Assembly (NCBI RefSeq): GCF_900108875.1
Contig: NZ_FNYJ01000005.1
Span: forward strand, 62,001-126,000
Direction: 5' to 3'
DNA: 64,000 nucleotides
Source of the DNA: Pseudomonas sp. NFR16
GTDB taxonomy: Bacteria > Pseudomonadota > Gammaproteobacteria > Pseudomonadales > Pseudomonadaceae
Numbering within the stretch: the first letter of the stretch is position 1; each line of letters opens with the position of its first letter. A program made the position numbers and the translations under genes. Under the pieces are notes generated by a model that ran no database searches, was not told the DNA's origin, and was given only the letters and a program-made list of their open reading frames with translations. Positions 16,696-25,447 of the stretch are shown piece after piece.

Positions 16696-17901
16696 ATGCC
16701 TCTTCACGCCGCCGACCTGAAATCCCGCTTCCACGCGCTCGACGCCTTCCTGCTCGCGCACCAAGACCTTTGGCGCCCGAAACCCTTCACCCATCGCCAT
16801 CTGCCATGGGAAGCGCACCATCCGCAATTGTCGAGCTGGTTACGGCAGCGCTCGCTGGAACAGGCAGAAGCGGCGCACAACCACCCGGAACAACTCGACG
16901 CGCCAGAGCCGTTCGCGCAGATCGCCAGACAATCGAAAGCGCTGAGCGAAGTAGAGGCCCTGCCTCGCATCGATCTGGTGAACGTGTCATCGCGCATGAG
17001 CGTCGACGTTCCCGGCCGTAAATGGCAGCAGATCGAAGCGTTCGCCAGCAGCCTCAGCTTCAGGAACACACCCACGCACTGGCTCGACTGGTGCGCCGGC
17101 AAAGGCCATCTCGGCAGACGCCTTGCTCACGATGGCCAAGCGCTGACCTGCCTTGAGTACGATGCGAAGCTGGTAGACGCCGGCGAGCGGCTCAGCCAGA
17201 AGCTGGGCGTACCTGCCCTGCATGTGCATCAGGACGTCATGGCTGCGCAAGCAGCGACTCGGCTGCAATCCGCGCACACGCCCGTTGCGCTTCATGCCTG
17301 CGGCGACCTCCACGTGCGCCTCATGCAACTCGCCAGCGACGCCGGCTGCCAAAACATCGCCATCGCCCCCTGCTGCTATAACCGCATCGCCTGCGATCAC
17401 TATCAGCCGCTTTCTGCAGAGGGCCAGACCTCCGCGCTGCAACTCTCCATCGATGACCTGGGCGTGCCACTCAGCGAAACTGTCACCGCTGGGGCACGCG
17501 TCCGACGCCAGCGCGACCACTCAATGGCCCGGCGCCTGGCGTTCGACCTGCTGCAGCGGCAACTGCGCGGCACCGACGAGTACCTGCCCACCCCTTCTCT
17601 GCCCATCGCCTGGCTGGATAAACCATTCGCGGACTACTGCCGCGACCTCGCCGCACTCAAACGACTGCCGCCGCCTGCTCACCAGAATTGGGATGCCCTT
17701 GAAGCGGCCGGATGGCAGCGACTGGCCGAAGTGCGCAACCTCGAACTGCTGCGCAACCTCTTTCGCCGGCCGTTAGAGCTTTGGTTGATCCTTGACCGCG
17801 CGCTTTATCTACAGCAGCGCGATTACCACGTACGCATCGGCACCTTCTGCGAAAGCCAGATCACCCCGCGCAATCTGCTCATCCTCGCCGAGCGAAAATG
17901 A
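16696..17901 (+). CDS. SAM-dependent methyltransferase-domain protein
   Basis: A 401-residue protein when started at the ATG at 16696; the frame is open 84 bases further up, but without a clear binding site. The Rossmann methyltransferase core has the SAM-binding glycine-rich motif DWCAGKGHLGRRLA and then the acidic ribose ligand in LTCLEYDAKLVDAG. The segment VALHACGDLHVRLMQLASD, followed by IAPCCYNR, is typical of PF13679-type methyltransferases, in which CCY(N/H) is conserved. The target is unknown. It stands alone between the ABC operon and tRNA-Thr. Confidence 0.8.
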   Translation: MPLHAADLKSRFHALDAFLLAHQDLWRPKPFTHRHLPWEAHHPQLSSWLRQRSLEQAEAAHNHPEQLDAPEPFAQIARQSKALSEVEALPRIDLVNVSSRMSVDVPGRKWQQIEAFASSLSFRNTPTHWLDWCAGKGHLGRRLAHDGQALTCLEYDAKLVDAGERLSQKLGVPALHVHQDVMAAQAATRLQSAHTPVALHACGDLHVRLMQLASDAGCQNIAIAPCCYNRIACDHYQPLSAEGQTSALQLSIDDLGVPLSETVTAGARVRRQRDHSMARRLAFDLLQRQLRGTDEYLPTPSLPIAWLDKPFADYCRDLAALKRLPPPAHQNWDALEAAGWQRLAEVRNLELLRNLFRRPLELWLILDRALYLQQRDYHVRIGTFCESQITPRNLLILAERK

Positions 17902-18156
17902 AACACTTCAAGCGTCCTGCCCTGTGGATAACTCTGTTGAAGAAATTCCGGTGAACGTACATAAAACGCGCTTTGCAGCCGATTTAACAATTTGTTCACT
18001 TTTTATACAGCTGTTAAATTTTCGTAAAAACAGTAGCTTGCGAACGAACCCGCAAAATTTTACAAAATCGGTCCTCAGCGCCCGCCCCACGGGCCCATTG
18101 TGAATAACGGTCAGCACGGCATGGCATAAGCAACGCAAAAAAACTGAAATTAAGGC

Positions 18157-18184
18157 TTTACTCGATCGATCAAATCCCTATAAT
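18157..18184 (+). promoter_or_regulatory. Promoter of tRNA-Thr
   Basis: A perfect TATAAT at 18179-18184 lies 12 bases before the tRNA. A weak -35 (TTTACT) is 16 bases upstream. Just after it, GCGCCC resembles a stringent discriminator, as expected for a stable-RNA promoter. Confidence 0.7.
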
Positions 18185-18196
18185 CAGCGCCCACAC

Positions 18197-18272
<76 letters not shown>

Positions 18273-18283
18273 TGACTCAGCGA

Positions 18284-18314
18284 GAAAGGCTCACCGAAAG
18301 GTGGGCCTTTTTTG
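18284..18314 (+). terminator. Terminator of tRNA-Thr
   Basis: The stem AAAGGCTCACC / GGTGGGCCTTT with a GAAA-type loop is followed by a T-run ending TTTTTTTG. The native tRNA terminator is retained, or was carried in by the island. Confidence 0.85.
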
Positions 18315-18500
18315 TTTGTGCTCGACGTAACGGGTCACAGTTTTTGATTGACGGTCCCACCCTCATTACCCCGAACACGACACACTCGCCACACGTCCTA
18401 CCCAACAGATAGGGTGCTGCCAGTAGCTGGCGTGCAAAAGGCGATTTTTTTGCCCGGAGTTGACCACGGCTAGGACGGCGATTAAACCTGCGAAGAATCC

Positions 18501-18851
18501 CTATGCGAAACCTCGCTGACTCCCCTGTCACTCCTCGCCAAGCTCAAAGCCCAGGGTCTCCAAATCGAAGATGACGGCGAGGCCCTCAAGTACGCGTCTT
18601 ACGTCGGCCACTTCCGCCCGAAGGGATACAGGTTCCAACTGCAGGACGTCGCGACGAAAAGCTTTCTGCCGGACACGCGCTTTGAGTGTGATCGCGAGAT
18701 AAGGGCAATCAATGCCAAACTGCCCCCGCCTGTTTCTGCCGCGAAGAAATGGGGTGCCCTTGACGTTACTCCAGGTTCTGAGCCCACATTTCCTTGTAGC
18801 ATTTCCCCTCGTGACAAACGCAGATGCCACCAACAACTGCCATATGGATGA
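18501..18851 (+). pseudogene. Fragment of an Abi_2-family abortive infection gene
   Basis: One frame reads LLAKLKAQGLQIEDDGEAL, then KYASYVGHFRPKGYRFQLQD and FLPDTRFECDREIRAI. This matches the N-terminal third of Abi_2 (AbiD/AbiF-like) proteins, whose signature is a helix followed by YLS-x-(I/V)GYYRL-x-GY. The expected FDR-x-LR...ERIE region degenerates after DRE, and a stop falls at 18849-18851. No in-frame start with a binding site exists; the ATG at 18503 is in another frame. It is therefore a dead remnant of a second antiphage gene at the island's tRNA-proximal end. The region 18852-19160 shows no further gene I can support. Confidence 0.6.
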
Positions 18852-19164
18852 TGGTGCGGTAGACCCAGGGAATGGACTGCACCTGACTGACAGTCAGGCA
18901 TGCCTCGGTCATCGCATTGCTGCGTTCACCCGACTCAGGATCTCGCGGCACTGGTCTCGTCAGCCAATGCAGCCTCCACCCGCCCACCGGTAACGGTGTT
19001 CAGGAGGCCAGATGATGAGATGCCCTTGCTCCCGGACGTAAGGAGCCGCCAGTCCCGCGTTAGAGGACATCCCCACAGGTCGCAGGGGCCTTGATCCCTG
19101 ATAACACTCAGCATTCTTGGCGGGATGACGTGGGGACAATGGCTAGGTTAGGGGAGTGAAGTTC

Positions 19165-19444
19165 TGATGAACACATCAATATCTAAACGAAGATACCCAG
19201 ATACACGTGTTCCCTGAGGATACAGGGACCTTACGGAGGATCAGAATAATCAGAAATTAGGGCAGGGCATCCAATCAGTATAGTGTGTGCGGTTACCCGC
19301 CATTCCCTTACAAGCAAATGATTCCTTCCCCTCCCCCCGAAATGAGTCCATCCAGGACTGATAGCGGAATCGGTTTCGGTTAGCCAGTCTAAAATCAGAC
19401 TGTAAAGCTGACCGGTACACCCTGCAGATAAGAAATCTATATTA
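19165..19444 (-). ncRNA. Candidate DRT3 non-coding RNA with ACACAC template tract
   Basis: The 280 bases directly downstream of drt3b have no gene but several stem-loops when read leftwards: CAGTCT/AGACTG (19385-19402), a CCGAAA/TTTCGG stem (19374-19379 with 19337-19342) enclosing AGTCC/GGACT (19345-19359), GCGG-GTAA-CCGC (19289-19300) and TCCCTG/CAGGGA (19211-19228). The GTAA (GNRA-type) tetraloop hairpin is followed at once by ACACACT (19282-19288). DRT3 systems are known to carry a conserved non-coding RNA, and as I recall recent work describes an ACACAC template in it. The boundaries are guesses. Confidence 0.6.
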
Positions 19445-21427
19445 CTAATACCCTTTTAGCAACTCTTTCTTCTCTAGCGATGAAAGAAAATCAGTGTCTT
19501 TCCACGAAACAAACCATGGATACTTACTCAGCCTCAACATAAGATCTGAAGCTTGTGACGGCGTTGGATTTTTTTCGTTAATCTGCTTATACAAGGCCAC
19601 CGCAAATCTCGATTTAACTTTATCCTCAACAAAGGGACAAGTCATAACATCCAAAAATAGATAAATCTTCTCTGCGCTCGATCTAATATCAGAAAGATCA
19701 TCAAGCCTTTCCTTTATAGACGCCAACAAAAGTTTTTTTATCGCGGCATAGGAAGGGATGCTCTCAACATAATAAAGCAATACAACAATTTCAAAATATG
19801 ACAACTGCCTACCAGCCGAGAAATTAACGATTCTCTGCAACGTATCACGCGGCAGCAAATAATTGCCCCCAAGCCCTTTAAGCACAACAAGCAAGTTCAA
19901 TGCTTCAAGCATAGCGTGATCATTATTACCCTCAGCTATTTTTGCATACTCACTGCTTTCGAAAAAATCTCGACAACAAGTATATATCTTACTTTTTATC
20001 GAATTTAATTCACCTGGCAGATGCGCTTCAAAGAAAGAACATGACAGTGTTGAGGCTATAAATATTTTCACCGATCCGACATGACTAGGATTCACCGTGA
20101 ATAAGTGAAATATTATTTCAATTAGCACATGATAAAACCCGAAAAACTTATGACCAACTTCAGAACTATTGAATGAGCGAGAAATATTTTTCTCCGTTAC
20201 TTGGGTCAAAACCCTAGTTAGCGCCGACATCAAGTAACCACACATTACACCATAAGATTCTGGATCACCTATACATGCAGATTTCACCTCCCCAATAAAG
20301 TCAACTGCTACTCGTCTTCTATTATAAAGCCTATGAGGCACATAAACTCCATCCTCATCTGAATCAGTCTTGGGTAGAAGTCTTTCAATAAGCTTAGCGA
20401 GCGCGTACTTTACTGCTTTCAGCGATTTCGTTTTTTCAGTAACAAATGGCCTTGTGGCCTTTACGGTTTTTTCTTTATTTATGTTGAGCTTGTATTTCTT
20501 CGCATGAATCTCAACAGCATGATACACATTGCTTGCGACGTGATCACTAATTGCAAATATGAAGACATCATCAACATACCTCCGCACGGTGTAATCACGC
20601 CCGACAACTAAACCTTTTGAACTTAGCTCTCCTTGAATATCACTATCGATCTGCTGAAAAATGACTTCAGCAAATACCCTGCAAACCTCTGGACCAATAA
20701 CAATCCCTGCCGTCTCATTATAATTAGAGGCCTGCATCAGGCGATCAAATACAGCCCCGAAAGAATTTTTGACGGCGGAGTGGTTTTTTGAAAACTCTTT
20801 GGTTTTCAAAGCCCAGGTAATAGAGTGAGTGTAAATACTATCAAAAAACTTAGAGATATCGACTGACCAAAAAGATGAGTACTGCCTTTCTAGCTGCAAA
20901 AAATCGTAAGACTCAAAAAAACGATATAATCGTGTATAACCAGAATAAGAAAAATAAGATGACAGGTATTTTGTACGCGACTCAGCAGAAGAGACAACCA
21001 CCTGACTAGACCGATATTTACTTATGTTATCATTCTCACTTTTGGTGTAATACTTGCTGGCGACACCACTTGGATGCCTGATGCTAAACGAGCTTTTAGT
21101 ACACGAAAATATGACCTGCTCACCGAACGTCTTATAAAATTCAACAAATCTGAATTGCGCGCGAGGATGCAGAAGCGATAGTGTTCTAAATGAGTTCTCA
21201 TCTTTGCGAATTTTATAACTTAATGGGATCGTATAGTCCGAACTCAAGTCACGACAGAACAAGTGCCCCATAACATCTGGGAAAAGCCCCTCACCTGTCT
21301 CATGCTTTTTCAGATGCCAGTAAAAGCCTAGGTTACTAAATATTATAGGTACTTCATATGGACAGGTCTCCGTCAAAACCACCCTTGAAAAATCTTCTTT
21401 CTTGACACGCCTAAATCCACCTTTCAT
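19445..21427 (-). CDS. drt3b: Antiviral reverse transcriptase Drt3b (UG8-type)
   Basis: A 660-residue protein. The reverse transcriptase core has motif A WSVDISKFFDSIY (Asp190), a motif B-like AGIVIGPEVCRVFAEV (about residues 240-255) and the catalytic YVDDVFIF (Tyr284-Asp287). A long N-terminal region precedes it and about 300 helical residues follow, as in the larger partner of two-gene DRT type 3 systems. Its ATG overlaps the stop of the smaller reverse transcriptase by four bases (ATGA), so the pair is coupled. DRT3 protects against phages and needs both enzymes. Codon usage is AT-rich and unlike the core genes. The assignment rests on the paired architecture, sizes and motifs. Confidence 0.85.
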   Translation of the reverse strand: MKGGFRRVKKEDFSRVVLTETCPYEVPIIFSNLGFYWHLKKHETGEGLFPDVMGHLFCRDLSSDYTIPLSYKIRKDENSFRTLSLLHPRAQFRFVEFYKTFGEQVIFSCTKSSFSIRHPSGVASKYYTKSENDNISKYRSSQVVVSSAESRTKYLSSYFSYSGYTRLYRFFESYDFLQLERQYSSFWSVDISKFFDSIYTHSITWALKTKEFSKNHSAVKNSFGAVFDRLMQASNYNETAGIVIGPEVCRVFAEVIFQQIDSDIQGELSSKGLVVGRDYTVRRYVDDVFIFAISDHVASNVYHAVEIHAKKYKLNINKEKTVKATRPFVTEKTKSLKAVKYALAKLIERLLPKTDSDEDGVYVPHRLYNRRRVAVDFIGEVKSACIGDPESYGVMCGYLMSALTRVLTQVTEKNISRSFNSSEVGHKFFGFYHVLIEIIFHLFTVNPSHVGSVKIFIASTLSCSFFEAHLPGELNSIKSKIYTCCRDFFESSEYAKIAEGNNDHAMLEALNLLVVLKGLGGNYLLPRDTLQRIVNFSAGRQLSYFEIVVLLYYVESIPSYAAIKKLLLASIKERLDDLSDIRSSAEKIYLFLDVMTCPFVEDKVKSRFAVALYKQINEKNPTPSQASDLMLRLSKYPWFVSWKDTDFLSSLEKKELLKGY

Positions 21428-22689
21428 TTACGCCAGCACTCCTTTATTTTCTTAAGCACGTCATATTTAAAGGAGTGAAATCGCGCCTTTTCAAACCCGG
21501 TCCTAAAGCTAAAACCGGCCAACTCTTTACGCTTACTCAAAGACAGGGCCGCCGAAATTCGCCGAGACAATTTATGTTTACTAGAAAAAAGAATACCCCT
21601 TGAGAAGGAGTCCAATTCATCGAGGGCGCAACGCCCTATTGAATTTTTATGGATATAGTTAAAATATATCCCAGTTTTAATATCCACCCCAGTCATAGGA
21701 TCGACAATATAGAAATTACCAGCCAGAGCTCTAATTCTATTTTTTAACAACAAAAAGTCACTAGGGTATTGATAGCTTGATAGATAGCTTGTGTACGACT
21801 GGAGAAGCCTCATTTTTATTTTGGCAACTTTTACATCCGAGATATCGCAAACAACCTTACGCCGCTGAATTCCATTTACAGTCTCGTGGGAAGCTTCGTT
21901 AAAGATTTGTACGCCATAGCCCAAGTAATCAAATTTCTTAAGGATTTTACCGCTTCCCTGTGTCAAGCGAGCCACGGGGATGTACTCTCGCTTTCCACCG
22001 CCATGAAACTCTAAACCTTGCGGTAAATTATCTTCAACTTTCTTTTCAAAATCCGTTCTAGACGAACTACCCGATGCGACAATTAAAATATCATCAACAA
22101 ATCTTGCATAGTAAAACACCTCACTCATTGATGATATGGCTAGATCAAATTCTTTCAAATAGAATTCGGAGAGTGTAGCACTTATACTCAAGCCACGAGG
22201 CAAACCTGAAACACCACTAGCCGAAAGCGTTTTAAAAAACTGATCCACCAAAACAAGAGTTTGCCAAGAGCACTTCCCATCAAGCATCAAACGCTCGAAA
22301 AGTATCTTTAAATCCACATTCTCATAAAACTTCTTAATGTCAAATCTATAAACATCAAACGGCGTACCCTCCTTAAAGAGTGTCATCGCATTTGCAATAA
22401 TTGTTTGTCTGTCAGACTGCTTTACTCCATAATTTGCCTTTATATTTCTTGAGGCAAGTCGCGCGACCAGCTCTGACCTGAGGGAATTAAATACATAACC
22501 GTCATCACCACCAATTCTTATACGATTCAAGCAGCCTAAAAAGGACTGACTACGCGCAATAAGACTTAATGACTTCTTAGCAAGCTCAGCACGTTGCGCT
22601 CGATCTTGCAAATGCGGGAGTTTAATAATATCTTGAAAACTTATACACTCAGCAAGATTTTTGGCTGTGTACGGTATTTCTATCATCAT
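21424..22689 (-). CDS. drt3a: Antiviral reverse transcriptase Drt3a (UG3-type)
   Basis: A 421-residue reverse transcriptase with motif A VYRFDIKKFYENVD (Asp117), the motif B equivalent SGLPRGLSISATLSEFYLKE (about residues 161-180), the catalytic box YYARFVDDILIV (FVDD at 197-200), and a KKFDYLGYGV block that matches the retron/DRT-type thumb-proximal motif. The C-terminal basic helical part is the likely RNA-binding thumb. It is first in a two-gene operon with Drt3b. Two adjacent ATG codons (22689 and 22686) lack a clear binding site. By family knowledge it should copy the system's non-coding RNA; that RNA is proposed at 19165-19444. Confidence 0.85.
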   Translation of the reverse strand: MMIEIPYTAKNLAECISFQDIIKLPHLQDRAQRAELAKKSLSLIARSQSFLGCLNRIRIGGDDGYVFNSLRSELVARLASRNIKANYGVKQSDRQTIIANAMTLFKEGTPFDVYRFDIKKFYENVDLKILFERLMLDGKCSWQTLVLVDQFFKTLSASGVSGLPRGLSISATLSEFYLKEFDLAISSMSEVFYYARFVDDILIVASGSSSRTDFEKKVEDNLPQGLEFHGGGKREYIPVARLTQGSGKILKKFDYLGYGVQIFNEASHETVNGIQRRKVVCDISDVKVAKIKMRLLQSYTSYLSSYQYPSDFLLLKNRIRALAGNFYIVDPMTGVDIKTGIYFNYIHKNSIGRCALDELDSFSRGILFSSKHKLSRRISAALSLSKRKELAGFSFRTGFEKARFHSFKYDVLKKIKECWRK

Positions 22690-22922
22690 GACTGCGACTC
22701 ACAACCACGACCACAAGTATTCATTAGTTTGACTGAGTCTTGACACCAAGAAACAGCCCCCCAAGCAACGTATCAAAAAGCCACTACCTCGTCCATGGCT
22801 ATTAGGTCGCATAAGGAGGTCCTAGTATCTGGTCGCTGCATAGCAGATTGAAAATAGCCGAAGGGATAGCTTTCCTCACACCAAGCCAGAAATCTCATTT
22901 AAATCAGATAGTTAATAAATTA
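22690..22922. promoter_or_regulatory. Upstream region of the DRT3 operon
   Basis: 233 bases without a gene. The AT-rich stretch at 22895-22922 (ATCAGATAGTTAATAAATTA) is the best place for a leftward promoter. No GTGTGT/ACACAC tract occurs here, which argues for the downstream location of the non-coding RNA. Confidence 0.3.
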
Positions 22923-22943
22923 TTCGACTTCTGGTGCCGCACC
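22923..22943 (+). repeat. Degenerate copy of tRNA-Thr 3' end (attachment site)
   Basis: TTCGACTTCTGGTGCCGCACC differs from the tRNA-Thr 3' end TTCGACTCCTGGTGCCGGCACC by one substitution and one missing G. It marks the right edge of the DRT3 island and the left edge of the next block, which begins with an integrase fragment. Confidence 0.75.
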
Positions 22944-23104
22944 GTAGAATGCTCCAGAGAAGACTATGAAAACCCTTGAAACCTCTGGTAACCCGCTTTC
23001 TGGCGGATATTGGTTTGGAGCGCCGTCGGATTCCGGTGACCGCCAGCGGTCGTAAGGGTTACCACCAACTCGATGTTGGAACGTACCCTAGTGCTTGCAC
23101 CTCG

Positions 23105-23233
23105 GCACCGCTCACTGTCCCGGCCTACCGCACGACGAGGCCCCGCGAACGCGAGTACATGCTCTACGACGGCGATAAGCTCTATCTGCTTGTGCAGCTC
23201 AACGGCCGCAAAGGCGAACCCTTCCGGTGCTGA
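23105..23233 (+). pseudogene. N-terminal fragment of a P4-type integrase
   Basis: The frame reads APLTVPAYRTTRPREREYML, then YDGDKLYLLVQLNGRK. This is the start of P4-family tyrosine integrases (DUF4102 arm-binding domain; general pattern LT...A...AKPR-x-KEY-x-L-x-DG-x-GLYLLV-x-P-x-G-x-K). It stops at 23231-23233 before the WRFRY segment, and no catalytic domain follows. It lies 160 bases after the tRNA-Thr-like repeat, the standard place for an integrase next to its attachment site. The preceding 22976-23104 is open in the same frame but not recognised, and 23234-23388 holds no gene I can support. Confidence 0.65.
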
Positions 23234-23388
23234 CCAGAAATACGCGAGCTATTCGATTTCACCGGGGCGTAGGGTGGATAGAGGACGGGGAGCGAGCGCA
23301 ATCTCGAATGGCGGAGCGCAGCCCCAGTAGTGGTACCGTACCGACTGCTCCTGATTCGATAAGATCGCGCAATGTCCGTATGGTTAAA

Positions 23389-23997
23389 TTAAAAATGGTA
23401 AGGCTCAAGCTCGCTCAGCTGTGAAAGCAGTATTAAATGCTCTACCGCCTTGAGCTTTTCCAGATGATCCAGGGTCGCTTCTCCTCCAAGCATCAATGCT
23501 GGAACAAAACCATACATTTCGTCGTGGCGGAGAGTTCCAAATTTCTTTCTTGCCCTATCGAACAAGCCTTCTAAATCGTTAGATTTCACATCTCTGCATA
23601 ACAGAAAGCCCTGTAATGCTCTGTCCATTTCGTCGCTTGTAATTTCAAAATCATGGACTACACAACGGGAAAAGACGCTGGTGATTTTCAGCGAAAATCC
23701 TGTTTTTTCACCCCATAGGTAAAGGTCGCCAAAGGCACCACGTGCTATCAGATGATAAGTATCGCGCTTTTCGAATTGCGTCCCCTCAATCCAAGAGGCT
23801 ACTACACCCTCGTACTCTTGCGGGTTCACTATCCAAAAGATCCCATTGCCATATCCGCACCAGCCGTGCTCAGCCCAGTATTCCAGCAATTGATCAGGCA
23901 ATTTACCTCGATAAGCCTCGATGCTTGATACTGGCACCTCCCGACGATCAACAGGATCACCAAATTTTTCTAGAAATCGAGCAAATACCTTATCCAC
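23389..23997 (-). CDS. Type VI secretion immunity protein, Tdi1-like (GAD-like and DUF1851 domains)
   Basis: A 202-residue cytosolic protein. The N-terminal half (MDKVFARFLEKFGDP... to YWAEHGWCGYGNGIFWIVNP) is a GAD-like domain, and the C-terminal half is a DUF1851 domain (DLYLWGEKTGFSLKI, DEMYGFVPALMLGG). This two-domain form is that of Tdi1, which neutralises the DNase Tde1 in Agrobacterium. The GTG at 23997 is preferred because AAGGAGG lies six bases before it; an upstream GTG at 24021 would overlap the toxin by 7 bases. It lies directly downstream of the DNase gene, the normal cognate-pair order. Specificity for that toxin is inferred. Confidence 0.85.
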   Translation of the reverse strand: MDKVFARFLEKFGDPVDRREVPVSSIEAYRGKLPDQLLEYWAEHGWCGYGNGIFWIVNPQEYEGVVASWIEGTQFEKRDTYHLIARGAFGDLYLWGEKTGFSLKITSVFSRCVVHDFEITSDEMDRALQGFLLCRDVKSNDLEGLFDRARKKFGTLRHDEMYGFVPALMLGGEATLDHLEKLKAVEHLILLSQLSELEPYHF

Positions 23998-24014
23998 TGA
24001 TGCCTCCTTGTGGG

Positions 24015-25358
24015 TCAACACTTATGCAATTTCACGTTAAGGAAAGTTGAGCCACGCATCTGCTCGGGCACTTTCTCTGCAGCCACTTTCAGGTTTTGAA
24101 TTTTTGGCCTCCATTGAGGCCCAATGCTGGAGTTAACTTGCCGATCTCCAAAATCCGCAATGATATCTTTCCCTCCCGCCCTCAAATCAGGATTGTGTAG
24201 CCCTGCAAGAGTCGACATCGTTTTTGCAGCTTCTTTGACTGCCGCCTCTTCCGCATCCAACGGGCTCATCTCTTTCTGGAATTGCCTTTGAAATCGATCC
24301 TGCAAAGCCTTTTGTAAGTCTATGCGAGCAGCTCTCGCAGCCGTTTGACTACGCTTCACGGGGCTGGCTATATTTCCTAAATACTCCTCAATCGTCAGCC
24401 TATTCAGCCCCTCCTTCTGCCCTTTCAATTGCCGCTCGAACTCGCCGATTTTGGAGGCTGGCATTTTATCTGCTTTGAAGCACTCAACCTCATGCAGCGG
24501 CATGGCGTTTGACCTACCCTTGACGGGCTCATTGCCTTTTCCTTCTGAGCGGTTCGGAGGTGGCTCCTGGCCCGCTCCCGGCCCTCTATGCGGCGCACTC
24601 TTTTGCAGGTCAGGTCTGCCCTTCAATGCATCTTCATGCTCAACCATCCAGTGGCCAATCCTTGCGCCTTTCGGACTGGCTCGCATCTCTAGGGCTAACC
24701 TGCCAGCGTTACCTCGCCCACGGGTCAAGTATTCAACAATAGCGCCCAGCAACAAAATGACGACTTCAACGTGGCCTAGCGCAATGTTATGGGCCGCGCT
24801 GCCAACCGCCAGGGGATCATCATGGCTGAAGGGAGTTGTACCTTCCTCACCTCGTGCTCCTTCCCATGCAGCTGTAATTCCTGCCAAATAATAACTGCCA
24901 ATGCGCGGCAATTCCTCGACGAAGAACTCTGCAATTGATTGCAGACCAAGCATCCCTAGTATCCAGCTGCTGACCTGCAACCCCATGGTAGCACCGGCAG
25001 CCCCCATGGGAACGGCACCAGCACCTCCCAATAACGCGCCTGCACCGGCACCGATGGCACCTCCGACCAAAGTGGTGCCCGCGACGATCATTGCCATCTG
25101 AGTGACGACATCGATCAAGTCTTTGAGGATGATGGAAATGTCCAGATCGGCGAAACGTTGGCGAAGTAAGTCGCTTACTCGCCATTCAGCCTGATGAAAC
25201 GCAGATCGGACGCTAGCGACGCGACGGAGATTTAGGCTGAGGGACGGGGCAGGTTCGCCCCAATGGTTTCGATACTGAGCTCCACTTTGATAGCCCATCT
25301 CATCCATTATCCGATCTTCAATCTGCTGCCACGAGGGCACGGTACGCCATAAAAACAC
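24015..25358 (-). CDS. Type VI DNase effector, DUF6861 plus Ntox15 domain (Tde-like)
   Basis: A 447-residue toxin. The N-terminal 200 residues contain a glycine/alanine-rich hydrophobic stretch (VGGAIGAGAGALLGG) in the style of DUF6861, a domain found on pseudomonad type VI effectors. A proline-rich linker follows at about 250-285. The C-terminal domain begins near HEVECFKADKM and carries the HxxD motif HNPDLRAGG (His388-Asp391) and ADFGDRQVNSSIGPQW, the hallmarks of polymorphic toxin type 15, the DNase domain of Tde1. The start is a GTG with GGGAG upstream and a stop immediately before it. No VgrG, Hcp or PAAR gene is adjacent, so delivery must use a carrier encoded elsewhere. Confidence 0.85.
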   Translation of the reverse strand: MFLWRTVPSWQQIEDRIMDEMGYQSGAQYRNHWGEPAPSLSLNLRRVASVRSAFHQAEWRVSDLLRQRFADLDISIILKDLIDVVTQMAMIVAGTTLVGGAIGAGAGALLGGAGAVPMGAAGATMGLQVSSWILGMLGLQSIAEFFVEELPRIGSYYLAGITAAWEGARGEEGTTPFSHDDPLAVGSAAHNIALGHVEVVILLLGAIVEYLTRGRGNAGRLALEMRASPKGARIGHWMVEHEDALKGRPDLQKSAPHRGPGAGQEPPPNRSEGKGNEPVKGRSNAMPLHEVECFKADKMPASKIGEFERQLKGQKEGLNRLTIEEYLGNIASPVKRSQTAARAARIDLQKALQDRFQRQFQKEMSPLDAEEAAVKEAAKTMSTLAGLHNPDLRAGGKDIIADFGDRQVNSSIGPQWRPKIQNLKVAAEKVPEQMRGSTFLNVKLHKC

Positions 25359-25447
25359 TCAATGTCTCCCTGACAATTTGCCTGCTTAACCGAGAAATAG
25401 TCCGCTTTTTTTGATCGAGATCTGAGAAAGGCATGTTCCCGTTACGC

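Noticed and set aside
19385..19402. CAGTCT/AGACTG hairpin as a terminator of drt3b
   Set aside because: No T-run follows on the coding strand, and it is one of several stems in the gene-free region, which fits a structured RNA better.
22690..22922. Upstream region of drt3a as site of the DRT3 RNA
   Set aside because: No ACACAC-type tract and no convincing stems were seen; the downstream region has both.
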